Shown here piece after piece: positions 1 to 11,800 of a stretch of DNA of 64,000 nt (its first letter is position 1; each line of letters starts with the position of its first letter). The position numbers and the translations under genes are program-made. This DNA is from Amylostereum areolatum (lineage: Eukaryota; Basidiomycota; Agaricomycetes; Russulales; Stereaceae): assembly GCA_012932865.1 (NCBI GenBank), contig SAXG01000028.1, positions 485,565 through 549,564 of the forward strand, written 5' to 3'. The notes under the pieces were generated by a model. That model did not search any database. It saw only the letters and a list, made by a program, of their open reading frames with translations, and had not been told where the DNA came from.

Positions 1-1
1 C

Positions 2-184
2 GCGATGCTTACCTGGATGCGTAAGTTCGACCTTGTACGGTTCAATGGTATCTTTTCGGTGCGCAAGACGACGAGCTTTGAATCGACGCCGAGCTTCGCG
101 AATGTACCGAGTGATATGGGTGGTGCCGCCGGTGGGTTTGCTATGTCGGATTGCGCCGTGATTCAGCGCTTGAGACGGTCTTAG
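2..184 (+). CDS. Possible 3' fragment of an unidentified gene cut by the window edge
   Basis: An open frame runs from base 2 to a TAG at 182-184 (about 60 codons). It includes a stretch of basic and Ser/Gly-rich residues but no motif I recognise. It could be the last exon of a gene starting outside the window or a chance open frame. The only support is that the frame is open from the very edge. Confidence 0.25.
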   Translation, partial: AMLTWMRKFDLVRFNGIFSVRKTTSFESTPSFANVPSDMGGAAGGFAMSDCAVIQRLRRS

Positions 185-1801
185 TGAGGGTGATGGAAGG
201 AATGGAGGGACACGGAAGTAAAATCATCGAGATCGCGTCCCACAATGGCATCGCACTTTGCGGTAGTGGAGGACCGGTGGAGGAGGAACTCGGTAAGTTT
301 TAGTAGGAGGGTTCCGACGTGCGTAGGCCGAGCAGACGAGCGTGGGAAAGCTCGGTGCCCGGATGGGCTCCGGATGTTCTCCTCCGTGCGCGTACCTTCG
401 GTCTTCCCATTTTCAACAACGCCAAATTCCAACCCACAGCCTACTCTCTCTTAAAACATGCGTTGAACTATGGGATACAATTACTCGCACTCTGGGACCT
501 GCTCTGACAGTCAAAAGCGTGGACCTGAGTGAGATTATCGCTGGTTCTTGTTTGTGGAACTGAACCGGGGGAGGAATAGCCCTCACCGACCGGGTTATAT
601 CCGGTGAGTACAATATATCCATTGAATTGGTTGCTCGTCCTCTTATCCGTCCGCCAGCTTCTCTCACAGTCTAAGCCGCACGGCGGTCATCATCGTACTA
701 CCCCGTCCTGGCAGCTGGATGTCCAACGTGCGTTTTTTTCACTTCCAATTCGCCATTCAATGCTGACATGTCCTGCCTCCCTTCTCTTCCATCCAGGATG
801 CCCCAGATTTTTCTACCACTTCTCACCAAGTCAGCCGCTTGTTATCACTACCGTTGTTGCCGATGCTGTCGCCAACGAGTCTCAAAGCCGATTTTGAAAC
901 CTCAAGGCAGGCGATGAACAGCGAAATGTCGCCTTTTTTTATTGATACTGAAAAGAGGAATTGACGGCAACATTGGTACGCTAGTGTATCTCGCTCGGAG
1001 CCCGACCGCCCGACCGCCACCTTCGATGCACGTACTTCTTTCCAATTCACTTCATTTCGTTGACGCCAAGGACGAGGCCAAACGTGAAAAGGACGGCTTT
1101 CATGTGAAGGGAACTTTCTACAACTGGTAACAGGCCGCCGGTGGCAAGGTCGAACAGATCGTTCGTTGAAGCCTCGAGAGCTTAGTCTGCTGGCCGGACT
1201 TGATGGTATGTTCTTACCTTGCGTGCGCACGTATACCCTTGCTGATATTTTTGCTTCGAATGCACCCGTGGCTCGAAGGCCCATTACAAGTCACCGACAT
1301 TGAAACTACGAATATGACTCCGTCTTGTGCCCGATGCCACCTGCGTTACTACTCGATTTCCGCGTTCTTCTTCTCCTACCGCCACTTATCATTCAATTCC
1401 TGTCCGACTTCGATGTCAACGCCCGCCAGCCAGCTGGCGTCCTTCAAAATATGATAAATATTTCTCTTCGTGCACGGTGCTATATATACGCGACCTTTTC
1501 TAACGGTGTGGGTCGAAGCCTGACGGAAAGGAGCGAGAGTGGGGTCGGCTGTGTGTCGAGGGCCTCGATTTAAACAGAACGACTATCTTCTGTTTGAAGG
1601 CTGGCTACGAGAGACTAGCCTCGATGGTGTTTCTGTTGCGATACTTCGAATATACCGAACGCACAGCGGCGGCCCGCCTTCCCGAACCGCCCCCACGAGT
1701 CGACGGATCGATGAACCTCGTCTCAACCTGCAACGGCCAACCTCCTAGTCACCTACTAGCTGCTGCCTATGCACGCCAACCTGCACCCTCAACAACTACA
1801 C
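185..1801. other. Intergenic stretch, no gene recognised
   Basis: Only short overlapping open frames are present, none with a recognisable motif or a plausible exon chain. The last part (about 1500-1801) lies upstream of the first F-box copy and may contain its former promoter. I see no repeat ends or RNA genes here. Confidence 0.5.
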
Positions 1802-3116
1802 ATGGAAAACACGACGGTAGGTTCTTCCCAACCAGCCCTAACATCCAACGCGGCTGAATCCGCGACGTCTGACAGAGTCAGCTCCCATCTGAGCTATGGA
1901 TACGAATCGTCAACATCGCAACCGAGATTCCTCGCCTGAAATCCTCATACTCGAATGCAGACTTCGAAGATCCCAGCGCCCCAGCGCCGCCCTCGATTTG
2001 CGATGTGAAATCCTCCATCTTCACTCGCGCTTCCCTCCGTCGCGTCAACCGATGGTTCAAAGCCCTGATCGCGACGTACCACCAACAGACGTCGTTTTCA
2101 TCTCCACCAGAAACATGCGCAAACTCCAGCGGGACATCGACATCTTGAACGACTCCGCCACGTCCGACGACGCCTTTCTCGTCCCCTCTTCCGTCCAGCA
2201 CATGATATGCGAACTGAGCGAGGCTCTATCTCAGGGCGAGATAGAGAAACAGTACTTCAAAATACTCTGGTCCATCGTGCCCAGCCTCTCCAACCACTCT
2301 TCTTTCACTACCTTACAGGCCCATTCCTCCCTCTACGTCCTGAAACAAGAGAGCTTCTTCGTCCTCCCAACGATCAGAAATCTCCCGCATGTTCGCAAGC
2401 TTGACATCGGCGGGGCCTCGTGGTGTGGTGCGATATCTTCCAGCTTCCTGCAAGCGGCCACGAACCTCGAGACGCTCGTCGTGCGCGACAGCCACCACCT
2501 TCTGCAGGAACCGTACCCCGTCAACGTGAGCATCGACGGGCTCCTCCTCTTCGTCAATGGCATATACCCCACCCTCCGCCGCTTGCGTCTGCATCTCGTA
2601 CCGCCCGCGGTCCATGTCTAGGACGCGTTCGTCCAGAGCAGCGGGTCGTCTCTCACGCATCTCTGCGTAGCCACCTCCGCAATAGATTTCCACTGGACAG
2701 ACGACGTCGTGTTTCCCGGACATCTGCTCCCGAACCTGACCCACTTTGCGCTGAAGTTCGTGCCCTCCCTCATGACACGCGCTCTTCGCCGCCCGCTCCC
2801 ACCCAAAGTCGAGCACCTCACGCTCTCCATACTAATCGAGCACCTCCCGCCCCCCGTGCTCATGATCTAAGAGAAAGTTCGACAGTCTGCTGCAACCGCC
2901 ATCCTTGGTGTCCTCGAGGCGATGATGCGGACGCGCAGCGGGAAGCTCAAGACAATCCGCCTCGCCGAGAACGCGGTCACAAGCATCGCACGCGAGCGCG
3001 TGCGCGCGGCGACCGACGGCGTGCTCTCTCTGCGCTCGGGATACCTTTCCGAGACGGAGTGCACGGTCGACGACGCACCAGGCTGGTGTCTTCAACGGGA
3101 AGACATCAAATTCTGA
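1802..3116 (+). pseudogene. F-box/LRR-like paralogue 1 (pseudogene)
   Basis: This copy is collinear with the intact paralogue at 3904-5295. It has the same 5-codon first exon (1802-1816, MENTT), a short GT-AG intron (1817-1873) and a second exon opening with the F-box-like motif LPSELWIRIV. It is broken in three places. A one-base deletion near 2081 shifts the frame (the intact copy reads HPADVVF here). A TAG at about 2619 replaces the TGG of the SWNAF segment. A TAA at about 2868 interrupts the C-terminal part. After each break the homologous reading resumes and ends with a GWCLQREDIKF tail at 3116. F-box proteins normally recruit substrates to SCF ubiquitin ligases, but this copy cannot make a full protein. 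The decay is an observation; loss of function is inferred from it. Confidence 0.85.
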
Positions 3117-3903
3117 GCACGTTTAACCCGTTCTGCAGCGCGTCAGTTTTTATCACCATGGACGTCTACATCCTTATCCTTTCCCCAGCGCGTTATCGCA
3201 GAGTCGGACCGCGTACCTCACGCCTCGGCACTGAGTACCATCGGCTTCTTGACCGCGTCCCCATTCGCACACCTCCACTATACATAGTTCCTCCCGGGAC
3301 CGCGCCCAGCCTCTGCCGCCTGCAATCCCCGTAACCCATTTCCATCCGTCTATAAATACCTCGAGCAACGAGTATGTGCCTGCCAGTTCGCCCCACCATA
3401 AACGTGTCTTTGATGCCCTCAGCTCAGCGGTGTTGGTTCTTTGCATGTCCCAACGGATTCGCCGCGGCTGCCTTCTCTCTGTATATATTTGGACTCGCGC
3501 GTGGCGTCGAGGGCGAGGGCTTTTTATAACGTGCGTATATTTGACGCAGTAGACGAGTGCTGCCAAAATGAACACACTGGGGGTGCCGGGGAAGCACCGG
3601 AACGTAGTTGATGGACAGCACGAGTGGAAGAATATAGAGAAATGAGAGGGGGATTATCTATGGGAGTAGTACTGTGCAGTCTTGATGGCATTCCTAGCGA
3701 TATATAACATATGCCTCTGGCGAAGTTGAGGAAAGACTGGAGAGACGGCAAAAAGGCCTGACGTTGCACAACGGCCCGCTTTCCCGTGCCTGATCTGCCA
3801 CGATGAAACTTGTCTCCAACCTCCAACCTCCCACTACTACTACCTGCTGCCTCTGCACGCCATCCTGCTCATAAAAGCCACTACCGATCATAAAGCACCC
3901 GAC
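3117..3903. other. Spacer between the two tandem F-box copies
   Basis: No coding exon is recognisable. The last 100 bases upstream of 3904 resemble the sequence upstream of copy 1 (Pro/Leu-rich leader sequence and the same ATGGAAAACACGACG start), which fits a tandem duplication that carried part of the promoter. Confidence 0.5.
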
Positions 3904-5295
3904 ATGGAAAACACGACGGTGAGTTTTCCTAACCAACCATAACATCCGGTTCCACCGCGTTGAACTCTCTACGCCTGACAGAGCCGGCTCCCATCTGAGC
4001 TATGGATACGTATCGTCAATATCGCAACCGAAATTCCTCGCCTGAAATCCTCCTACTCGGACGCAGAGTTCGAAATCCCTACCACCCCCGCGCCGCCCTC
4101 GATCCGCGACGTGCAATCCTCCATCTTCACTCATGCCTCCCTCCGCCGCGTCAACCGATGGTTCAAAGCCCTGATCACCGCCTACCACCCAGCCGACGTC
4201 GTTTTCATCTCCACCAGAAACATGCGCAAAATCCAGCGGGACATCGACCTCTCGAAAACCTCCGCCACGTCCGACAACGCCTTTCTCGTCCCCTCGTCCG
4301 TCCGGCACATGATATTAGAAATCGACGGAAATCGAGGCGAGATGCGGGAGACAACCTATCTCGAAACGTTCATATCCATCGTGCCCGATTTCTCCACACT
4401 CTCTTCCCTCACAGTCTTACAGGCTCACCCCTCCCTCCACATCCCGGTAGAAGAGATCCTCCCAAGGATCAGGACGTTCCCACCGAGCATTCGCAAGCTC
4501 GACATCAGCGTATCCCCGCTGGACGGCCATATCATCTTTATCTGCTTGATGAGCGTGGCCACGGACATCGAGACGCTCGTCGTGCGCGGCGGCTTCTACT
4601 TTCTGCCGGACCCGTCTCTCGTCAACATGAGCGCCGACGGGCGCGACTACAGAGGCCCCTACGTTCTGAAGAGCTCGTCCCCCCCCAACTTGAGCGTCGA
4701 CGGGCCTGTCATCTTCGATCGTGACATGGACGCCGTTCTCCACCGCTTGCGCCTGCACATCATATCATCCACGGTCAGCTCCTGGAACGCGTTCGTCGAG
4801 AGAGGCGCACCGTCTCTCACGCATCTCTGCGTAACCATGCGCGACACGGACGGGGTCAACGCCATCTTTCCCGGCCAGCGGCTCCCGAACCTGACCCACT
4901 TCGCGCTGAGATGCCTGCCGGAGATCATGATGCGCACTCTTCGCCGCCCACTCCCGCCCAAGCTCGAGCACCTCACGCTCTCCATAGTCGAGCACCCCCC
5001 GCCCTCCGTGGTCGCGATCCCAGCGGAAACCCGACACGCCACCGCCACCGAAATATTTGCTGTCCTCGCGGCGATGATGCAGCCACCCCCCGGGAAGCTC
5101 AAGACGATCCGCCTCGCCTCGAACGAGATCACGAGCATCGTACGCGAGCGCGTGCGCGCGGCGACCGACGGCGTGCTCTCTCTGCGCTCGGGATACCTTT
5201 CCGAGACGGAGTGCACGGTCGACGACGCACCAGGCTGGTGTCTTCGTCTCAGACTCCAACGCCGGACGGACGCTCGATGTCTGGCCCATGTTTGA
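3904..5295 (+). CDS. F-box/LRR-like protein, paralogue 2 (apparently intact)
   Basis: The model is two exons, 3904-3918 and 3982-5295, with a 63-nt GT-AG intron in phase 0, giving about 442 residues. Exon 2 opens with SRLPSELWIRIVNIATEIP, an F-box-like helix typical of agaricomycete F-box proteins. It is followed by a conserved ASLRRVNRWFKALI segment, then leucine-rich stretches (RKLDIS, HRLRLHI, SLTHLCV, LTHFALR, LEHLTLS) of the kind that form a substrate-binding LRR face. The likely role is an SCF ubiquitin-ligase adaptor whose substrate is unknown. The start is supported by the same exon-intron layout in copies 1 and 4. The last dozen residues (after GWCL) differ from the QRED tail of copies 1 and 3, so the true 3' end may involve a small indel or an unrecognised intron. 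It is the only copy in the window without an obvious break. Confidence 0.8.
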
Positions 5296-6267
5296 CACAG
5301 GCCCCGCAGCCGTGCGCGAGTCGCCACGCTCCCGGGGTAAATAACGGACGCCGCAGATCCCTCTCTCCGTCTCTCAGTCCGACGTCCAACGGTTCGCGAG
5401 CGCCCTGTCCTCCTTAGCGCGCACACATACACCGATATCACGGTCCCGACCCCGCCACGCCCATCCTCCTCCCTAAATAACCCTCCCTCGGTCCCGTCCC
5501 CACACACGAGCCTCCACTCCCCGATCCGTAACCTCGCTCTATAAACCGCCCAAACCAGCGCCCCCCCGTCCGGCGTGCCTGCGTGCAAATTTATCCTCGC
5601 CTTTTTTTACAAGCACGCGCTCATTATACATACCTCACCAGCACCCTGTCCCCATCACGGTCGCCATGTCCCGATCTGTCCAAGTTCAAGTCCACGCTGA
5701 TCACCGGCACCCACAAACATACACTTACACCTCTCTAAAGATAGTCCGTAGCCCTCCCGGGGGGGAGGGCTATATCTATATAAGTACCTCCAACGTCGCG
5801 CGCGGACGCAAATACCGAACAACATTCAATGGCGATATTTTCGGCTCCATCGCTAGCGCGCGCCGGCGGCGCACCCGTCCTACACAGGAGGCTACATTCT
5901 ATATGTAGGGTGAGCCTGATTCGAGGAGACGCGGGGCAACATACTTTAGCGACGACGTCGTGGACGGCAATGCGTATACATCCACATTTACTAAACCAGG
6001 ACGCGGGGACACCTCCCCGAGCGGTGCTCCCTATACTTACTTACTTACATGCCGAATACATACTTACGCGCGGGGTGACGGAGAGTACTGAAGAGTACTG
6101 AGCACTAAGTAAGGGCTGGCGATCGCCGTCGACGAAAATATCTACCCTAAAGCTGGAGTTCAGACAATTGAACGCGCTCCTGTCACCTTCACTGTCAGCT
6201 CGAGCGACGAGCGCGCCCGAGGCTTTCTGCGTCGCCTTATCGTTACCAAACCATCCACCAACCACAC
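5296..6267. other. Convergent intergenic region
   Basis: This lies between the 3' end of F-box copy 2 and the 3' side of the MADS gene on the other strand. A small perfect inverted repeat (GCCCTCCC and GGGAGGGC, about 5750-5770) could form a hairpin in the F-box transcript's downstream region. No gene is recognisable. Confidence 0.45.
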
Positions 6268-8867
6268 CTACCCCGTACCCCTCTGTCTCTGTCCGCAACA
6301 CCCACCCCCCCACATACGAGCGCGTCCCGAAGGCCTCAAACCCCCCGCCGATGGCGCATTTCGCGTCGAGCCCGGCCGTATGTACACGCGGAGAAAGAGA
6401 AGAGAAGAACAAGGACGAGCGCAGTGACGAGTCGGACGGGAAACCGAAAAGCGAAACGCAAGAAACGAAAAACCAAGACGAGACGAGACAAGACGGGGCA
6501 GAGCAGAACGGTCCGATGCGTGCGTACGGTCCACAAGAGGAAGAACGGGAAGAAGAAACGCCCGTTCGGCGCTCAGCCCGCGCCCTCCCCGTTCGCGCTC
6601 CCCTCGTCCGTGTCCCTGCCCCGCTTCCCGACTCGAGGCGATACATCTCCCCCTCCTCCTCCCCCTCTTCCACCGCCCCTCCCCTCCCCGCTCCCCGACA
6701 AAAAGTCCAACCACGACTGTCCCTGCCCCCCTCCTCCTCCCTGCGATCCTCCCTCCTCCCCTCCTCCTCCCTCCCCCCGAGGACGCGCCGGGCGCGGGCG
6801 AAGACAGCTGCGGCCATTCGAACGTCAGCGGTTCGGCCAACAACGACGCGCGCGAGTCCAAACCGAAATCGAAATCGAGAGCGAGGGGGAAGGGGAGAGG
6901 AAGAGGAAGAGAAGGAGGGAGGGGAGGGAGAGGAGGTGCACCTACCCCGCCCGCGGAGGCCGAAGAAGACGAAGAGGAGGGGTGGTGCTGGCCGTGGCCG
7001 AAGACGGAGAGGAGGTCGACGTCCGCGGGTGGACTGGCGAAGGGCGGCGGGGGGTGGTGGTGCGCGTGGTGGGAGATGCGGGGGAGCGCGCTCGGGTGGC
7101 GGGCGTAGGACGAGGCGTACATGGCGCTGCTGGGCGGGAGGGACGGGAACGGGGCGTTGCGGAGCGTGCCTCCTCCTCCTCCTCCTCCTCCTCCACTACC
7201 TCCCCCACCACCGAACGACGTCGACGGATGGAGAATCCCGCCCCCGCTTCCGCCGCCGCCGCTCCCGGACCCGCTCGGAAAATACGAGCCCGAGGACGAG
7301 AAGCTGTGGGAGGGCGTGGGCAGCGCGTGCGCGCCGAGATCGAGGTCCATCCTGTAGGCGTACGCGGAGGACGGGCGGTCGTCGTCTGCGGCGGCGGGCG
7401 CGAGGCGGGGGCGTTTGTTCGAGTTTTGGGGGTGGGGGTGGTGGGAGGCGCCGGCGGGGGTCGGGGCTCCGTAGGGGGGAGGGCGGGGGTTGGAGTTGGA
7501 GTTGGGCGCGGCGGTGTGGCGGTCGGAGGAGATGGGGAGGGCGGGGGAGGGCGCGGAGAGGAGGGAGCCGTAGTCGAGCTGTGGGGCGGGATCGGCGGGA
7601 TCGGCGGGATCGGGCGGATCAATCGGGCGGGAAGAACGGGGGAGGTGAGTTGGAGACGAAGATAGCGCGGGGGGTGGGCCATGGGGAAGAGAGGCGCGGG
7701 GAAACGCGGGAGAATGTGGAAAGGGGCGCGCGAGTGAGCGATAGGAAGGTGGAGCGCGTTGAATTGGATTGGATTGGATTGGATTGAATTGAATTGAATC
7801 GAAATGAATTGGAAGGGGGGGGGAGGAGAACGGAGGAGAACGGAGGACCGTCGGGCGAAGATGCGTTGGCACAAGGGAGAGGAGGAAGAGTCGGGGGCAG
7901 TAGTCGGCGTAGGGCACGAGGACGTGGCGGATGAGACCAGGTTCACGGGGAGAGCCACCGGGCAGCGTCGAGTGAGTACGGATCGCACGGTAGAGAGGGG
8001 CGGGGGTTACGATGAGCGACCAAGCGTCGAAAGGAAGGAGCACGAGAGCGCACGCACGTCTATCTCTTTTTTGCCCTGCTTGCCCTTGCTGTCGCTCCGC
8101 TTGCGCTGCACAGGCGAGCCCGGGTCGTCCCCGTCCCCCTCGTCATCGTCCTCGCCCCCATCCTCGTCCTTCAACGCGTTCGGATTCCCCCCGTTGAAAT
8201 CCTGCGGTGTCCGCGTATCCCGCTCGCCCTCGAACTGTTCGCACGCGCGACGCGGTGAGCGCAGCAGCACCACGACGACGACGCGCAAGGAATGGAAGGA
8301 CGCACCCTGAGCTGGCGTTGGACGATATTGTTGATGTCGGTCGAGCAGTACTGGAAGAGCTTGTCCGGGTGTCCTTGTCGACGCTCTACACCCAAAGATC
8401 CAAAGTGAGGTCGCAGCTCAATCCCAGAAGGGGGGGGGGCTTACCGAAGATGATGACGGCGACGTCGACGGAGCACAGCACGCCGAGCTCGTACGCCTTT
8501 TTGAACAATCCAGATTTGCGCTGTGGGAGACGGAGGGGAGGGGGCGAGAGAGCGAGGAAAGGGAGGAGCGAGAAGGAAGAAAGAAAAGAAAGGGGGGGGA
8601 GTTAGAACCTATTTTTGCTCGAGGGGAGGGGCGACGAAAAGGCTTGGCACTCGCTGGGGAACCGCCATTCCAACGCCGGGGCCTCCGCTCGGGTCCACAG
8701 CACGCCTAACGCACGCACTCGCCTTTAAAAAGGTCACCGCGCGGTTGCGCTCGTTCTATTCGCGTTTCGTTCAGCCTCCCGTGGTTGCAACACGCGCAAA
8801 GCGTAAACGGGACACGGCAACACGCGCTCACCGTGATGGGCTGGATCTCGATCTTGCGTCTCCCCAT
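6268..8867 (-). CDS. MADS-box transcription factor (Rlm1/Smp1/MEF2 type)
   Basis: Start ATG at 8867. Exons read by eye on the minus strand are 8832-8867, 8723-8755, 8445-8520, 8306-8373, 8058-8234 and a large last exon starting at 7578. The first four exons encode an intact MADS DNA-binding domain: [43 protein letters not shown], then an I-region-like [16 protein letters not shown]. The GRRKIEIQ start is of the Rlm1/MEF2 kind, which in yeast acts in the cell-wall-integrity MAPK response; that role here is inference. Exon 5 is an acidic linker ([10 protein letters not shown]) followed by a basic [12 protein letters not shown] tract. The last exon is low-complexity, with Pro/Ser/Gly/His runs and a KRPR nuclear-localisation-like motif. 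The C-terminal end is uncertain: the frame stays open to 6268, but the last few hundred bases become Arg/Gly-rich on both strands and may lie beyond the real stop or include an intron. Confidence 0.88.
7579..8057 (-). other. 479-nt intron of the MADS gene, AG-free up to its acceptor
   Basis: The donor GTGCGT follows the GKKEID codons, and the acceptor CACAG precedes CTCGACTACGG at 7578. Scanning the plus strand, no CT dinucleotide (AG on the coding strand) occurs between 7581 and 8057. The acceptor is therefore the first AG after the donor. The intron also holds a GGATT/GAATT tandem run (about 7758-7800). Confidence 0.7.
7758..7800. repeat. GGATT/GAATT pentanucleotide microsatellite
   Basis: Several consecutive GGATT units pass into GAATT units. 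The run sits inside the long MADS-gene intron. Confidence 0.8.
8521..8722 (-). other. GC-AG intron inside the MADS domain
   Basis: Exon 2 ends TTTTTAAAG and is followed by GCGAGT. Exon 3 begins after CCCACAG. Only the GC donor restores the highly conserved [11 protein letters not shown] reading of the MADS domain, so a non-canonical GC-AG intron is well supported. Confidence 0.75.
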
Positions 8868-11800
8868 GGTGGCGGACTGGCGCAGAGGAGAGGGGACAAG
8901 GTGAGGGGGGGAGATGGGGGAGGAATGGGGGAGAGACTGAGACGGGGGAAGCGGAGGCTGGGGGCCGCTGGCTTAGGAGGTGCAAGTCTAAGAGCCCTCG
9001 CCGGCGCGTGCACCTCTGGATCAACAACCGCAAACGTCGATGAAGTCGCCGTCGCCGTCAGGGCCGGGGTCTCTCGCGCGCGCTGTCGCCTCTGCTCCCG
9101 TTTCTCCGCAGTCAATTCGCTTCTCCCGCGCCCGGCGTACGTGCCATGTCCCCCATTCTTTTCTCTCTCTTCTCGCTGTCTTTCTCTCGCCGTCCGTGCT
9201 TACAGATGGATGTGACTATGTAGGTGCGACCCCCCCATCGACAGCCCACTCGAGACAACCTCACACTCACAGTTGAAAGCACGGGAGCAGGCGTGCGAAA
9301 CGCCCTGCTGGCCCCCGACATGAAAACCTTCTACTTATCGTCGCACCAGCACGCTTACCACACCAGCGGAGACCTCCTCGAGGCCGGTCATTGGCCACGC
9401 CTCACGTGGCTCTCCCCCGGCAACGCGGCATAGCGCGGCATACCCCTCCAGCCGAGCCCTCGTTCCCCCCTTCCCAAACCCGGCCGTCCATCCGCTGCTC
9501 TGCCAGTGCCCACATCTCCTCGGACCTCCGCAATTCCTCTCTCTCTCTCTCTTTCCTCGCAGCGCGCGTCTAGCCCTTAACCGTTTCGACGCGCGCGACT
9601 CGTTCAATTCCAAGCCGTTTGAGGAAGAGGGAGGGATGCCGATCGTTCCTTATCGACTTCGAAGGCCTCGGCAGATCTCGGCCATGTCCCTCTAATTCAA
9701 TCTCCGTTTCCTCGTCATCGTGCCGCGCGATGCCGAAGACCGTGCCTGGCCTCGACCCCCCTTCCGATTCTCCGAATCCCAGTCCCAGTCCAATCTGTCG
9801 GTCCGTGCACTACAAGTTAGCGCTGCCCAGTGGCGCCGGCGTGGGCTTGAGAGTCTGAGCGGGGAAAGGGCGTACGTCCGCGAGGTAGACGAGGTCCAAG
9901 GGTACGTACGGTATGTCAAAGACATCTCATACTAATACTAACTCTCTTCAAATTGCACGCCAGACAAGTACACACATACGCACGCACGCGTTCTTACTAG
10001 GCCTTATCACCCGTTTACGCCCCCCTTCGAACTCGCACTCACCCTCGTTCGTCGCCCGGATGTTCGCTTTCTCCGCCCATGGATCCAGGATGTACGAAGG
10101 ATCGAATTGTGTTCAAGCCTGCACGGAGACACCGCCCCGCCGCCGTCGTGCCACAGCGACGGATTCCTGGCGCTTCCCCCCCTCCTACTAGATCGTGCTC
10201 GCGCGCACTGCGGGACGGACACGCCCAGCACTTCCTCCTCGCTCGCTCGACTCCTTCCGCGCGGCGTCGTCCCACCCCACCCGCTCCCATCGATGCGATA
10301 ATGCGATACGCCCTGCGCCTCGGCACCTTTCATCTCCCGCCTATCTCTTTCGCGTTCTCATCCTCCGACCTTCCCCTCCTTCGAGCCCATTCAACCCGCC
10401 TCGAGGCTCGTACGCCTCCCTCCCCCCCTTCCCCCCTTCCTTTCCTCTCTTCGCCTTCGCGTGCATACCCCTCTCCGCGATCGTCCCTCCCGCACGGACC
10501 ATTCGCCCACCCCGTCCGAGTCCCTCCCTCCGCCGTTTCACCCACAACCCGGTCAGGAAGGCGCGTCGCGCACACCCCCGGACTCCCGCGCGGAACGGTG
10601 CGCGACTGCCACGCGGCTGCGCGGGCTTGTGAACGCCAAGGGTGGGGCACCGAGGGGAGGAGAACCATGTGCGCGGGGGGAGAGAGCGAGGGAGTGGGAT
10701 GCGATGAGCCCCGCATCTCAGGTTGATGCGTGCGGAGCGGGGAGGGGAGGAGGAGGAAGGCATCGCACACGACTACGGCGGGCGGTCGTCCGTCCTGGCC
10801 TCTCGTTGTCCTTTCTTCTCTCTAGGCTCTAGGCTCCCTCCGGGGTGGGACCGTAGACGGCTGGGAATCACGGGTTCCCTTCGCCTTGGGCTAGTCGTGT
10901 GGTTTGCGGCTGCTGCACGGGTCGTGCTCGGGCGTCGGTGCGTCGCGCTCGCCTGTCGGATGAGACGAGATGGGCGTGCAAGGAGTGAAATACGGTGCGC
11001 GCCCTCCGCGTCTCTCCTCTACGCGCCCGTCCGTCGCTCACCGCGGATTTCCGTACTCCACACACGCCCGCCTATACTCCGCGTTTACCCCCGCCGACGG
11101 AAAAAAAATTCGGAACGTGAAGATCCACTCCGTTCCTCCCCCCTCCTCGACTAGCGCGCACCGTCCGGACCTCCCCCTCCTCCCCCTACCCGCGTCGTCC
11201 CTCGATTGGCGATCGCGCCTTCCATTCGTTTCATTCGACGCGCTGGAAAGAGAGGTCAGGGCGGGCGGACGGGTCGTCTTGGCGAATGGCGCCCTCGACG
11301 TGCGGAGGTCGGTGTCAGTAGGAGGAGGAGAGGAGATGGGCGGAACTGAGGACAAGGACGAGGGGTGCGTTGCGCGCGTCTCCTTCCTGCGATGAGGGAA
11401 CCTGGTTTCAATAATGATAAGAGGGCGCGTGCGGGCGCGGTCCTCCCCCCCTGAACTGTGGATGCTCCCTGGACCCTGATGCTATGCTATGGTCAGGTTC
11501 CCGCGGGCCCTGCCGTTCTTCGAGAGCCTGAGCGGGTGGTAAGTCTGTGGTTTCTCTCTCTTCCTTCGCCGCTTCCATCGGCCGGTGCGTTCGTTCGATC
11601 GTTGCGCGCCGCCCGTTCGCCGCCGTCCGGTTTCAGAGCACACAATGCGTTCCACCTTCCTCGCGATCCCTCCTCCCGCCGCTTTTCTTTTTTTCTTTTC
11701 CCAAGGACTGTCCCGAACGAAGCCTCTCACGCCTCTTGCTGTTTTCCTTGGAGGCCCCTCGAAATTAGACGCCAGTCCGCGGCGCGAAAAAAAAGAAAAG

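Noticed and set aside
7177..7200. CCT triplet run as a possible regulatory repeat
   Set aside because: It is the coding Gly tract of the MADS protein read on the other strand.
6168..7787. Long plus-strand open frames (up to 539 codons) rich in Arg, Gly and Pro
   Set aside because: They are antisense to the MADS gene's low-complexity exon. Their composition is what GC-rich Pro/Ser/Gly codons give on the other strand, and no motif is present.
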